Origin: an uncultured Prevotellaceae bacterium
GTDB taxonomy: Bacteria; Bacteroidota; Bacteroidia; Bacteroidales; Bacteroidaceae
DNA length: 50,092 bases
Assembly: GCA_902784065.1 (NCBI GenBank)
Contig: CACZTJ010000002.1
Coordinates: 1-50,092 of the forward strand
Direction of reading: 5' to 3'
Shown here: in pieces, positions 31,817 to 40,960 of the stretch
Layout of the letters: each line of letters starts with the position of its first letter
How positions within the stretch are numbered: the stretch's first letter is position 1
Notes under the pieces: generated by a model
Told to the model about the DNA's origin: nothing
The model's database searches: none
Seen by the model: only the letters and a program-made list of their open reading frames with translations
Position numbers and translations under genes: made by a program

Positions 31817-34800
31817 ATGCAAAAAAGAAGAATCTTCTTAGCCATGCTATTATGTATGCTGTGGCTAACGGGCTTTGCCCAGAACGACGTCACTGGTGTC
31901 GTAAAAGACGGAACCGGTGAGCCTCTGATTGGTGTAAGCGTGATGATTAAAGGTTCCACTACTGGAACAGTAACTGACTTCGACGGTAACTTCACTCTGA
32001 AATCGGTACCTTCATCCGCACAATTGCAGTTCTCTTACATCGGCTTCCAGACACAGGTAGTCAATGTAGGCAACACTACTAATTTCGACATCACCCTCCT
32101 GGAGGACAACACAACCCTCGAGGACGTGGTAGTGATCGGTTATGGTACGATGAAGCGTAAGGACCTGACTGGTTCCGTATCATCTGTGACTGGTGACAAG
32201 CTGGCTGCCGTTCCTGTATCCACTGTTACAGAGGCACTGCAGGGTAAGCTGTCAGGTGTGAACGTCACCGCACAGGATGGTCGTCCTGGTGCAGCTATGA
32301 CTATTCGTGTTCGTGGTGGTGGTTCTATCACCCAGAGCAACGACCCGCTCTTCATTGTTGATGGTGTTGCCGTTAGCACAATCGACGACATCCCCGCCGA
32401 CAACATCGAGAGCATTGACGTGCTGAAGGATGCTTCATCAACAGCTATCTACGGTGCCCGTGGTGCTAATGGTGTTATCTTGATCACCACCAAGAGTGCA
32501 AAGGAAGGTAAGGCTGTTGTGAAGTACAACATGTACTATCAGATCAAGGCCAAGCCAACTCTTCTGAAAACGCAGGACGCCTATTATTATGTTCGCGACA
32601 GATGGGAGTACATGCAGGCTGTCGGCTATGGCGACAACATGGCAAGATACTACGGACTGGGTACTGATAATGGCAACCACCTGAACGACTACAAGAATGT
32701 ATCTTCTCACAACTACATGGATGATGTGTTTAAGGGCGGTCATATGTGGAACCACGACCTGTCGGTTAGCGGCGGTACAGACAAGACCAAGTACTTTGCT
32801 TCTGTCAACTATACTGACGATGCCTCAACGATGAAGAATTCTGATTACAACCGTTGGAACATCAGCCTGAAGTTACAGCAGAAGATCAACAAGAGTCTGA
32901 AACTGGATGTCGAGGCACGCTACAATGAGACAGCTACCAGACAGAACCGATTCTTCAATGGTACTACAGCCAACATCAACAACACGCTGGTTTATCCTTG
33001 GATGTTCAACCCCATCGACAATCCTCTTGGAAATGGTGCTACCACAGAGTTCGGTGAAGGTAACATCTTTGCTGAGCCCCAGTACAATCCTATTGCAGTT
33101 ATCAACGACAATGATTATATAACCAAAAAGCAGCGCGTTGGTTTGAACTCCGCTCTGACTTGGGAGATTGTCAAGAATCTGACAGCCAAGACCGAACTCG
33201 CCGTGGCACGCAACTGGAGCAAGACTGAGGTATGGACAGGTCCTAATACCGGTCGTGATCTCACTTCACAAGCTAAGTTGGCTCAGGGCGATGGCTACAG
33301 TACCGCATGGACAACCACTTTGAATTATGACTTTGCCGACCTGCTGAAGAGCGATATTCACTCTTTCAACATGCTGGTTGGTAACGAAGTACTGGGCAGT
33401 CGCTCCAACACTTCTACCATCCTTGGTTATCAGTATCCCACCAGCTGGGGCAAGGAGATTGCATTTGGTCAGATCCAGATGGCTCAGGATCGTAACCAGA
33501 GCTATTTCACGAATAACATCGGTGTTTCTTCACACACCATCTCTTGGTTCGGCCGCGCCAACTACAACCTCTTAGGCAGATACCTTCTCACCTTCACCAT
33601 GCGTGCTGACGGTTCTTCCAAGTTCGCTGAAGGCAACCGCTGGGGTTACTTCCCTGCAGGTGCATTTGCTTGGCGTATCTCTGACGAGCCGTTCATGGCA
33701 AGCGCACAGAATTGGCTCGACAACTTGAAGCTCCGTGTATCTCTCGGTACTTCTGGTAACGATGGTATCGATGCAAGTGCATTCATCGATCAGTGGGTAT
33801 CTAAACAGCAGAGCGATGGTAGCTTCAACTATACCACTGGCAGCCTGAAGGGTAATCCTGACCTGACATGGGAGAAGACCATTTCTCGTAACATCGGTCT
33901 CGACTACAGCTTCCTGAATGGTAAGTTCAACGGTGCTATCGATTTCTATTGGAACACCACGAAGGACTGTCTGATGCTCGTGCCCATTAACTCTACCTCA
34001 GGTTTCTCTTACAAGTTCATGAATGCTGCCAAGACCTCTAACAAGGGTATCGAGTTGTCATTCAACTACAACATCATCGATAAGGCAGACTTCAACCTCA
34101 GCTTCGGCCTTACCTATAACTACAATGTGAATAAGGTTGAAGAAGTTCCTGCTGATGCAAACATGGATGGCGAGATGAGATTTGCCTCTACCGCCATGAA
34201 CCCGTCAAAGCCTTACATTATCAGAGAGGGCGAGCCTGTTGGTCTGATTATCGGTTATCAGGCAGATGGATTCTACAAGGTTGAAGACTTCAACGTAGTG
34301 GATGGCGTATGGACTCTGAAAGACGGTGTCAAGGATTGCAATGTAACAACCTATCACGGCAGCACGAATTACAAGCTGGCTGATGGTCAGTACGCATTCC
34401 CCGGTATGCCTAAGTACAAGGACAGCAACGAAGACGGCATCATCGATCAGAACGATGTAACTATCATTGGTCGCATGGCTCCTAAGCACACTGGTGGTTT
34501 CAACTTCGCTGGTCGCTACAAGGCTATTGATTTCAACGCCAACTTCGCTTATCAGCTCGACGGTAAGGTCTTCAATGCCAACTTCGCACGTTCGGTACAC
34601 AGCGGAAACAACACCAAATGGTCAGCTATGAACCGTCTGGAGTCTAGGTTCGACAACCATTGGAGAATGTACGATGTCGACGCAAGCGGCAACCTCTATC
34701 TTGTTACTGATCCTTCAGAACTCGCAGCACTCAATGCTGGTGCCGAGTACGGACTGTTAGGTTACGTTTCAAACGATGCACCTGTTGTCAGCGACAACTA

Positions 34801-35074
34801 CGTTGAGAGCGCCGCTTTCCTGCGCCTCCAGTCACTGACCATTGGTTATACCTTCCCCAAGGCACTGATCAATAAGATTGGCCTCAGCAACGCTCGCGTT
34901 TACTTCACAGGTGGTAACCTCTTCTGCATCAAGAGCTATGACGGTCTTGACCCAGACGTAAACACCAACTCTGCAATGGATCCCAACTACTCTGGTTTCC
35001 CAACACCGGGCTTCGACTATAACTCATACCCACGTAGCCGTACATTCACATTCGGCCTTAATGTAGCATTCTAA
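31817..35074 (+). CDS. SusC-type TonB-dependent outer-membrane transporter
   Basis: Outer-membrane beta-barrel importing oligosaccharides together with the SusD lipoprotein. 1085 residues: signal peptide (to about 22), carboxypeptidase-regulatory-like domain (about 24-105, GVVKDGTGEPLIGVSVMIKG), the TonB-box region LEDVVVIGYG, a plug (VRGGGSITQSNDPLFIVDGV) and a long barrel ending RTFTFGLNVAF with the terminal Phe used by the BAM machinery. It lies 37 bases after the GH28-GH105 gene. The substrate is probably pectin fragments by context. No sigma/anti-sigma signalling extension is visible. Confidence 0.96.
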   Translation: MQKRRIFLAMLLCMLWLTGFAQNDVTGVVKDGTGEPLIGVSVMIKGSTTGTVTDFDGNFTLKSVPSSAQLQFSYIGFQTQVVNVGNTTNFDITLLEDNTTLEDVVVIGYGTMKRKDLTGSVSSVTGDKLAAVPVSTVTEALQGKLSGVNVTAQDGRPGAAMTIRVRGGGSITQSNDPLFIVDGVAVSTIDDIPADNIESIDVLKDASSTAIYGARGANGVILITTKSAKEGKAVVKYNMYYQIKAKPTLLKTQDAYYYVRDRWEYMQAVGYGDNMARYYGLGTDNGNHLNDYKNVSSHNYMDDVFKGGHMWNHDLSVSGGTDKTKYFASVNYTDDASTMKNSDYNRWNISLKLQQKINKSLKLDVEARYNETATRQNRFFNGTTANINNTLVYPWMFNPIDNPLGNGATTEFGEGNIFAEPQYNPIAVINDNDYITKKQRVGLNSALTWEIVKNLTAKTELAVARNWSKTEVWTGPNTGRDLTSQAKLAQGDGYSTAWTTTLNYDFADLLKSDIHSFNMLVGNEVLGSRSNTSTILGYQYPTSWGKEIAFGQIQMAQDRNQSYFTNNIGVSSHTISWFGRANYNLLGRYLLTFTMRADGSSKFAEGNRWGYFPAGAFAWRISDEPFMASAQNWLDNLKLRVSLGTSGNDGIDASAFIDQWVSKQQSDGSFNYTTGSLKGNPDLTWEKTISRNIGLDYSFLNGKFNGAIDFYWNTTKDCLMLVPINSTSGFSYKFMNAAKTSNKGIELSFNYNIIDKADFNLSFGLTYNYNVNKVEEVPADANMDGEMRFASTAMNPSKPYIIREGEPVGLIIGYQADGFYKVEDFNVVDGVWTLKDGVKDCNVTTYHGSTNYKLADGQYAFPGMPKYKDSNEDGIIDQNDVTIIGRMAPKHTGGFNFAGRYKAIDFNANFAYQLDGKVFNANFARSVHSGNNTKWSAMNRLESRFDNHWRMYDVDASGNLYLVTDPSELAALNAGAEYGLLGYVSNDAPVVSDNYVESAAFLRLQSLTIGYTFPKALINKIGLSNARVYFTGGNLFCIKSYDGLDPDVNTNSAMDPNYSGFPTPGFDYNSYPRSRTFTFGLNVAF

Positions 35075-35098
35075 AACAACATCTAAAAAATAAGTAAA

Positions 35099-37225
35099 AT
35101 GAGAAATAAAATATTAGGTATCGCCCTATGCACAACAGCAGTTCTCTCTTTGAACTCTTGTGGCGATTATCTCGAAACTAATTCTCCTTCAACTGTTACA
35201 GCCCAGTTGGCAACGTCATCTATCGATGGCTGTCAGACAACGATGGAGGGTGCATACGAGAGCTTTCACAAGGCACTCAGAGACCAGATCTTTGGCAATG
35301 GTTTGTTCTACACATTGGATGCCGCTGGATCTGACATCGAGCGTCATGGTGGCGAACAGAACACTGGTCGTCTGAAGGCTGAGACTTTCTATAATGGTGG
35401 TGACCCTAACGTCATCTCTACATTCACCGTTCTGCAGGACCTTGGAACTGCCGACAACAATACAGCTTTCGCCCTGCTCTATGCTATCATCCCGACGATG
35501 AACGTCCTGACCGACGGTATTACAGAAGAGATGATGGAAGACGAAAAGAACGGTAAGGCATTTGCAGAGATCTATGGACAGGCTCTCTGCATGAAGGCCA
35601 CCTGCTATCGCGAACTGATTAAGTACTATGGCGATGTCATGTACGTATTCTCACTCGACGATATTCCTACCAGCTTCACTTCACGTCTTGACATCTACGA
35701 CAAGCTGATCGAAGACCTGTATATCGCTAAGGAACTGTGCCCGGAGCTCACTGCCGGCAACAAGATCAGATTCACAAAGCAGTATGCTTATGCTCTGCTG
35801 GGTCGTATTGCAATGGAGGCAGCAAGTTATCAGACCTACCGTCTGGATGTTACCGACGCTTCACGTCTTGAGAAGCACCCCGATTATACCGATGTATATA
35901 ATGCAACATACGCTCGTCCAACGAATTATAAGTCATATTATGACATCGCCTACGAGGCCTTCAAGTATGTAGCAGAGAATCCTGGTGCTGCCAAGTTTGA
36001 TGACAACAACTACTCAACCTTCTTTACTCAGATGCACGCTCCTGATGGTGGCGTAGCCGACGAGTCGATTTTCGAGGATGAGAATGTGCAGGGTTCATCA
36101 ACCACTGGTAACTGCGAGCGCCCCTATGCCATCGGCCGTCCCGCAACCAGCTCTAACAAGTTCGGTGTATGTAAGTCTTATGGTCAGGCTCGTATCAACC
36201 CCGCCTTCTACTATGGCATGTTTGATCCCAAAGACGTACGTCGCGACATTTCTTGCTCCGTTACAGGTTCTTATCTGAAGGCCGGTACCGCTGGTATTCG
36301 TGACGATTTGAAGGAAGCTGGTTACGATGGTAAGGGCTGCTGCTATGAGGTGATTCTGGGCTTCAACATGAAGACCTCTGGCGACGGTGGTGGTATCGCC
36401 TGCGGTAAGTGGGATGAGAACCGTCAGGTTAATCCTTATACCGTTAAGCAGCGTATGTCAGGTATCAACGCTCCTTATATGCGTATGTCTGAGGTTTACT
36501 TAGGTCTTGCAGAGGCTGCTCTGATGAAGACCTCTCCCGACCAGAGCACAGCCGACAGCTACTACAACAAGACTCACAAGCGTGCAGGTCTTGGCACGAA
36601 GAGTGGTGTTTCACTGGAGGATGTTGTCGATGAGCGTGGCTTCGAGTTCGCTGGTGAGGGTGACCGTCGTTGGACCCTGATCCGTACCGGCTTCATTGGC
36701 AAGAAGGTAAAGGCTATTAAGGAACTGACCAAGAAGATGATCGATGGTCTGAAAGCTAATGGCTACTACACCTTCGAGAATGGTAACACCATCGGTAACT
36801 ACATCTATTATAAAGGTGTTGATCCCACAGCAATGGGTCTGAGCTCTCGCGTTACCGATCCCACACCAGAGGCTATGCTGAAGAGCGGTTACGAGCCCAC
36901 CACCGATCTGGAGGCTACACGCTTCCCCGGCTGGCGCGGTCAGCACGACTGGGATGAGTACAAAACCTATCAGAATGGTAAGTTCCCCAATAGTAATATT
37001 GCTATCAAGGGTCTCTTCACCAACGTTACAACGACTCCTGACGGTTACTACAAGAAGGATTGGGGTAAGGCTATTGTGAGCCAGGAAGAGGCTAACGGCT
37101 TCTATTACGAAGACCTGTTTAAGGGCTGGGACTACAAGACTGCTCCTATCTATCTCGTTCCCATCTCACAGAATGGTCTGATCGGAGGTCTTAAAAACGG
37201 TTACGGATTTACAAGCGATTTCTAA
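35099..37225 (+). CDS. SusD-type glycan-binding lipoprotein
   Basis: Surface lipoprotein that lids the SusC barrel and captures glycans. 708 residues. Lipobox LNSC with acylated Cys near residue 21, then GDYLETNSPS typical of SusD N-termini. Tetratrico-like helices follow (GQALCMKATCYRELIKYYGDV, YALLGRIAMEAA), and the conserved C-terminal RGFEFAGEGDRRWTLIRTG segment is near 515. Longer than most SusD proteins (about 500-650), with the extra length mostly in the C-terminal third. It starts 25 bases after susC and is followed by a strong terminator. Confidence 0.95.
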   Translation: MRNKILGIALCTTAVLSLNSCGDYLETNSPSTVTAQLATSSIDGCQTTMEGAYESFHKALRDQIFGNGLFYTLDAAGSDIERHGGEQNTGRLKAETFYNGGDPNVISTFTVLQDLGTADNNTAFALLYAIIPTMNVLTDGITEEMMEDEKNGKAFAEIYGQALCMKATCYRELIKYYGDVMYVFSLDDIPTSFTSRLDIYDKLIEDLYIAKELCPELTAGNKIRFTKQYAYALLGRIAMEAASYQTYRLDVTDASRLEKHPDYTDVYNATYARPTNYKSYYDIAYEAFKYVAENPGAAKFDDNNYSTFFTQMHAPDGGVADESIFEDENVQGSSTTGNCERPYAIGRPATSSNKFGVCKSYGQARINPAFYYGMFDPKDVRRDISCSVTGSYLKAGTAGIRDDLKEAGYDGKGCCYEVILGFNMKTSGDGGGIACGKWDENRQVNPYTVKQRMSGINAPYMRMSEVYLGLAEAALMKTSPDQSTADSYYNKTHKRAGLGTKSGVSLEDVVDERGFEFAGEGDRRWTLIRTGFIGKKVKAIKELTKKMIDGLKANGYYTFENGNTIGNYIYYKGVDPTAMGLSSRVTDPTPEAMLKSGYEPTTDLEATRFPGWRGQHDWDEYKTYQNGKFPNSNIAIKGLFTNVTTTPDGYYKKDWGKAIVSQEEANGFYYEDLFKGWDYKTAPIYLVPISQNGLIGGLKNGYGFTSDF

Positions 37226-37245
37226 TCCCCCTACTCTATCAATAG

Positions 37246-37283
37246 AAAACACCCTAAGGTTCAACCGCCTTAGGGTGTTTTTT
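37246..37283. terminator. Terminator after susD, likely bidirectional
   Basis: 14-bp stem (AAAACACCCTAAGG, 37246-37259, with 37268-37281), 8-base loop, with Ts on the plus side and As on the other, so it can also stop minus-strand reading from the SDR gene. Confidence 0.9.
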
Positions 37284-37284
37284 A

Positions 37285-37354
37285 TTGTCATCTCGACTAA
37301 GCGAAGCGCATGGAGAGATCTCATGAGACCTCTCGACTACGCTCGAGGTGACAA
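37285..37354. repeat. Dispersed palindromic element, copy 2
   Basis: A 70-base relative of the element at 4408-4514, in opposite orientation. Its first 38 bases (from TTGTCATCTCGAC) equal the reverse complement of 4477-4514 exactly. The other end (CTCGAGGTGACAA) matches the inverted end with two changes. It lacks the central part of copy 1. It sits between two convergent genes, directly after the susD terminator. Confidence 0.8.
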
Positions 37355-37365
37355 AGCCTTTTTAT

Positions 37366-38115
37366 CTATTTCCTAACGATGACACTACCGCTAGCCTGAT
37401 GGGTGGCCAGGATGAGCACCTCGGCAATCTGAACATGAGCAGGTGCATTGGCAGCATAGACAGCAACATCGGCAATATCATCGCCCATCAACGGTTGGAT
37501 GCCTTTATAGACATTAGCAGCCCGATCGCTATCACCATGAAAACGGATGTTGCTGAAGTTGGTCTCAACAAGACCGGGCTTTAGGTTCGTGACGCGAATA
37601 GCCGTATTAGCCACATCGATGCGCAGGCCGTCGGACAATGCCTTCACAGCAGCCTTAGTGGCGCAATACACATTACCACCAGCATAAGCGGCATCACCTG
37701 CCACTGAGCCCACATTGATGATATGACCACTGTTGCGCTCCACCATACCTGGCACAACGAGGCGCGTCATCGTGAGAAGTCCCTTGATGTTGGTGTCGAT
37801 CATCGTCTCCCAATCGTCTAGGTCGCCTTCAAACTCGGGCTCCAAGCCCAGGGCGAGGCCGGCATTATTCACCAGCACATCGATAGACTGCCACGCTGCG
37901 GGAAGATTGGCGATACAGCTTTTGGCCTTCTCGCGGTCTCTCACATCGAAAGCCAACGTCAGCACTTCGGTACCCACTAACTCCTTCTTGATTTCAGCCA
38001 GACGCTGTTCGTTTCTGCCAGTCAGAATCAACTTGTCGCCATTTGCGGCGAACTTTCTTGCACAAGCCAGACCAATGCCGCTCGTAGCTCCTGTTATCAA
38101 AACGATCTTATTCAT
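37366..38115 (-). CDS. Short-chain dehydrogenase/reductase (YdfG-like)
   Basis: NAD(P)-dependent oxidoreductase of 249 residues. Cofactor motif TGATSGIG at the N-terminus, followed by TGRNEQR (basic residue favouring NADP), VNNAGLALGLEP (near 87), catalytic Ser in NVGSVAGDAAY (near 140) and YCATKAAVKAL with Tyr/Lys. The LALGLEP stretch and overall layout resemble E. coli YdfG (3-hydroxy acid/allo-threonine dehydrogenase); the substrate here is not proven. It is the only minus-strand gene in the pectin region's centre, with its own promoter, so a role in pectin metabolism is uncertain. Confidence 0.9.
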   Translation of the reverse strand: MNKIVLITGATSGIGLACARKFAANGDKLILTGRNEQRLAEIKKELVGTEVLTLAFDVRDREKAKSCIANLPAAWQSIDVLVNNAGLALGLEPEFEGDLDDWETMIDTNIKGLLTMTRLVVPGMVERNSGHIINVGSVAGDAAYAGGNVYCATKAAVKALSDGLRIDVANTAIRVTNLKPGLVETNFSNIRFHGDSDRAANVYKGIQPLMGDDIADVAVYAANAPAHVQIAEVLILATHQASGSVIVRK

Positions 38116-38141
38116 GAATCAACTTATGTTAAATCTTGGTG

Positions 38142-38149
38142 CAAAGATA
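38142..38149 (-). promoter_or_regulatory. -7 box (TATCTTTG) of the SDR gene
   Basis: TATCTTTG on the minus strand, 26 bases before the ATG at 38115; back to back with the GH3 promoter. Confidence 0.6.
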
Positions 38150-38191
38150 CAGATTTTTATTGGGTTCTCACCATCTTTACAAAAAAAGTTG

Positions 38192-38199
38192 TATCTTTG
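38192..38199 (+). promoter_or_regulatory. -7 box (TATCTTTG) of the GH3 gene
   Basis: TATCTTTG 35 bases before the ATG at 38235. Its position shows that the in-frame opening from 38136 is not the true start. Confidence 0.62.
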
Positions 38200-38234
38200 T
38201 AACCACAACAAAAACTGATAAACATTATAAAATT

Positions 38235-40817
38235 ATGAGAAAGCAGCTACTAACAACCGTGTTGAGCGTTTGCGCCTTGATGGCTACGGCTCAATCCCTA
38301 CCCTATCAGAATGCAAGTCTGAGTGCTGAACAGCGTGCCGATGATCTGCTCGGCCGACTGACACTCGAAGAGAAAGTGGATTTGATGATGGACACTTCGC
38401 CTGCCATCAAGCGGTTAGGTATCCCCCAGTTCCAGTGGTGGAACGAGGCCCTACACGGCATCGGGCGCAATGGCTTTGCAACGGTGTTCCCCATCACGAT
38501 GGGTATGGCGGCTTCATGGGATGACGCCCTGCTCCATCAGGTATTTACAGCCGTGAGCGACGAGGCACGAGTGAAGGCACAGCAGGCCAAGCGCACAGGC
38601 GACATACAGCGTTACCAGAGCCTTTCGTTCTGGACGCCAAACATCAACATCTTCCGTGACCCACGATGGGGACGCGGACAGGAGACCTACGGCGAAGATC
38701 CCTACCTGACAGCAAAGATGGGTCTGGCTGTGGTGCGTGGCCTGCAAGGTGTGGGCTATAACGGCGAGGATCTGGGCGTGAGCAAATATCGTAAGCTGCT
38801 GGCGTGTGCCAAGCACTTTGCCGTGCATAGTGGCCCCGAGTGGAACCGTCATGAGTTTGATGTGGAGAACCTGCCTGAGCGCGACCTCTGGGAAACTTAT
38901 CTGCCAGCCTTCAAGGCATTGGTGCAGGAGGGCAAGGTGGCTGAGGTGATGTGTGCCTACCAGCGCATCGACGGACAGCCCTGCTGTTCGCAGACACGTT
39001 ACGAACGGCAGATCCTGCGCGACGAATGGGGGTTTGAGGGTCTGATCACCAGCGACTGCGGTGCCATCCGCGACTTTCTGCCCCAATGGCACAACACCGC
39101 AAAGGATGCTGCACAAGCCTCTGCTCAGGCTGTGCTGGCTGGTACGGATGTGGAGTGCGGATCGGAATACAAGAACCTGCCCCTGGCCGTGCGCCGTGGA
39201 GAGGTGAAAGAGGCTGACCTCGACAAGAGTCTGCGCCGCCTGCTGATTGCCCGCTTCGAACTGGGTGACTTCGACAGCGACGACCTGAACCCCTGGACGA
39301 AGATTCCGGAGAGCGTGGTGGCCTGTGATGCCCACAAGCAGTTGGCACTCGACATGGCCCGCAAGAGCATGGTGCTGCTGATGAACAAACAGCAGACACT
39401 GCCGCTGAAGAAAGACCAGAAGATTGCCGTGCTGGGGGTGAATGCCATCGACTCGGTGATGATGTGGGGTAACTACAGCGGCTTTGCCACTCGCACGATT
39501 TCGGCCTTAGAGGGTATTCAGCAACTGGCACCTCAGGCGCGCTATATCAGTGGTTGCGGCCTAACGCGCAACGAGGCGTTCGAGAGTCGCTTCGGTGAAC
39601 TGCAGATGCCCAAGGGCGGACAAGGTATGCAGGTCACCTATTATAATAATACAGAGATGAAGGGTGCCCCTGTGACCACTGCCAACTTCACGGCACCAAT
39701 TATGCTGAGCAACGGCGGTAACACGGTGTTTGCCCCAGGCGTAAACTTGGAGGGCTTCTCTGCCAAGCTCGAAGCGACCTTTATCCCGACACGCGACGAG
39801 ACAGTGATCTTCAACATCAACGGCGACGACAAGGTGCGCCTGCTGGTGGACGGCGACACCATCGTTGACATCTGGCGCGTACGTCAGCGCATACAAGGTG
39901 CCCAGAAGGAGATGGCCGTCAAGGCAGGTCAGAAATACCGCATCCAGATAGAATATGTGCAGGAGCACGGCTTCGCCTTCTTGGGCTTCGACATCCAGCA
40001 TAAGGTAGCACCCACCCATCAGGAGCTGCTGACACAGATCGGCGATGCCGAGACTGTAATTTTCGTAGGTGGTATCTCTCCCAAACTGGAAGGTGAAGAG
40101 ATGCGTGTGGATGAGGAAGGCTTCAAAGGTGGCGACCGCACAAGCATTGAATTGCCCAAGGCGCAACGCGAGACATTAGCAATGCTCCACAAGGCCGGTA
40201 AGAAGGTTATCTTCGTGAACTGCTCGGGTTCGGCAATGGCTTTGGTGCCTGAGTTGGAATCATGCGATGCCATCATCCAGGCCTGGTATGGCGGCGAGCT
40301 GGGCGGTAAAGCGCTGGCAGAGGTGATCTTCGGCGACTACAACCCAAGCGGCAAGCTACCGATCACCTTCTACAAGAGCACCAACGACCTGCCCGACTTC
40401 CTGGACTACAAGATGAAGAACCGCACCTACCGTTACTTCACGGGTGAGCCGCTGTTCCCCTTCGGCTTCGGCCTGAGCTACACCAATTTTGAGATTGGCA
40501 AACCCCAGTACAAGGACGGAAAGGTAGAGGTGAGCGTGAAGAACACCGGTACCAAAGAAGGTCTGGAGACGGTACAGGTGTATATCCGCAACACAGCCGA
40601 CCAGGAAGGACCGCTGAAGACGCTTCGCGCCTACAGCCAGGTGAAGTTGGCTGCAGGTGAAGCCCAGACCATCACCATCGACCTGCCCCGCGAACGCTTT
40701 GAGGGTTGGGACAGTAAGTCCAACACCATGCGTGTGGTGCCAGGCTTGTACGAGATTATGGTGGGTAACAGCAGCGCCGACAAGGATCTGAAGAAGATTA
40801 TCATCAATCTCAAATAG
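38235..40817 (+). CDS. GH3 beta-xylosidase-like glycosidase with PA14 insert
   Basis: Secreted exo-glycosidase of 860 residues, start ATG at 38235, signal peptide to about 20. N-terminal GH3 barrel: FQWWNEALHGIGR (near 68, typical of the xylosidase branch), RDPRWGRGQETYGEDP, the KHFAVHSGPEWNRH substrate site, and nucleophile Asp274 in GLITSDCGAIRD. A PA14-like domain (about 458-600, with LEATFIPTRDETVIFNINGDDKVRLLVDG) interrupts the second GH3 domain. A fibronectin III-like domain ends the protein (about 760-855). Xylan 1,4-beta-xylosidase activity is most likely; beta-glucosidase cannot be excluded. Between a divergent SDR gene and a convergent pectinase, it may trim xylose from pectin side chains. 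Confidence 0.92.
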   Translation: MRKQLLTTVLSVCALMATAQSLPYQNASLSAEQRADDLLGRLTLEEKVDLMMDTSPAIKRLGIPQFQWWNEALHGIGRNGFATVFPITMGMAASWDDALLHQVFTAVSDEARVKAQQAKRTGDIQRYQSLSFWTPNINIFRDPRWGRGQETYGEDPYLTAKMGLAVVRGLQGVGYNGEDLGVSKYRKLLACAKHFAVHSGPEWNRHEFDVENLPERDLWETYLPAFKALVQEGKVAEVMCAYQRIDGQPCCSQTRYERQILRDEWGFEGLITSDCGAIRDFLPQWHNTAKDAAQASAQAVLAGTDVECGSEYKNLPLAVRRGEVKEADLDKSLRRLLIARFELGDFDSDDLNPWTKIPESVVACDAHKQLALDMARKSMVLLMNKQQTLPLKKDQKIAVLGVNAIDSVMMWGNYSGFATRTISALEGIQQLAPQARYISGCGLTRNEAFESRFGELQMPKGGQGMQVTYYNNTEMKGAPVTTANFTAPIMLSNGGNTVFAPGVNLEGFSAKLEATFIPTRDETVIFNINGDDKVRLLVDGDTIVDIWRVRQRIQGAQKEMAVKAGQKYRIQIEYVQEHGFAFLGFDIQHKVAPTHQELLTQIGDAETVIFVGGISPKLEGEEMRVDEEGFKGGDRTSIELPKAQRETLAMLHKAGKKVIFVNCSGSAMALVPELESCDAIIQAWYGGELGGKALAEVIFGDYNPSGKLPITFYKSTNDLPDFLDYKMKNRTYRYFTGEPLFPFGFGLSYTNFEIGKPQYKDGKVEVSVKNTGTKEGLETVQVYIRNTADQEGPLKTLRAYSQVKLAAGEAQTITIDLPRERFEGWDSKSNTMRVVPGLYEIMVGNSSADKDLKKIIINLK

Positions 40818-40819
40818 AA

Positions 40820-40853
40820 GAAAGCACATGTGGAAATCACATGTGCTTTCTTT
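40820..40853 (+). terminator. Terminator of the GH3 gene
   Basis: Perfect 13-bp stem (GAAAGCACATGTG, 40820-40832, with 40838-40850), 5-base loop, then TTT. It begins 2 bases after the stop codon. Confidence 0.82.
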
Positions 40854-40860
40854 AATAATA

Positions 40861-40890
40861 TTGAGCTAATAAGTAAATACTGTATATTTG
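40861..40890 (+). promoter_or_regulatory. Promoter-like sequence ahead of a palindrome array
   Basis: TTG at 40861-40863 and TATATTTG at 40883-40890, 19 bases apart, on the plus strand after the GH3 terminator. No plus-strand gene follows for kilobases. Transcripts would enter the palindromes at 40895-40957 and the antisense of the PL10-CE8 gene. The match may be chance in AT-rich DNA. Confidence 0.4.
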
Positions 40891-40894
40891 CAAA

Positions 40895-40957
40895 CCAAAT
40901 TCAGTGTATTTACCGACCAAATTCACTGAATTTGGTGAGTAAATTCAGTGAATTTAC
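40895..40957. repeat. Array of three related palindromes
   Basis: Three 19-20-base units share the core AAATTCA: CCAAATTCAGTGTATTTACC (40895-40914), CCAAATTCACTGAATTTGG (40917-40935) and GTAAATTCAGTGAATTTAC (40939-40957). The second and third are 9-bp perfect palindromes around one central base, while the first is a hybrid of the two arm types. The arms of different units can also pair with one another. The array ends 3 bases before the PL10-CE8 stop codon. Confidence 0.75.
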
Positions 40958-40960
40958 AAT

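Noticed and set aside
38136-38234. In-frame N-terminal extension of the GH3 protein
   Set aside because: It spans both divergent -7 boxes and removes the signal peptide from the N-terminus; the ATG at 38235 gives a proper signal sequence.
38514-39335. Long minus-strand ORF (273 codons) opposite the GH3 gene
   Set aside because: Shadow frame of a clear GH3 gene, with no domain, promoter or sensible composition.
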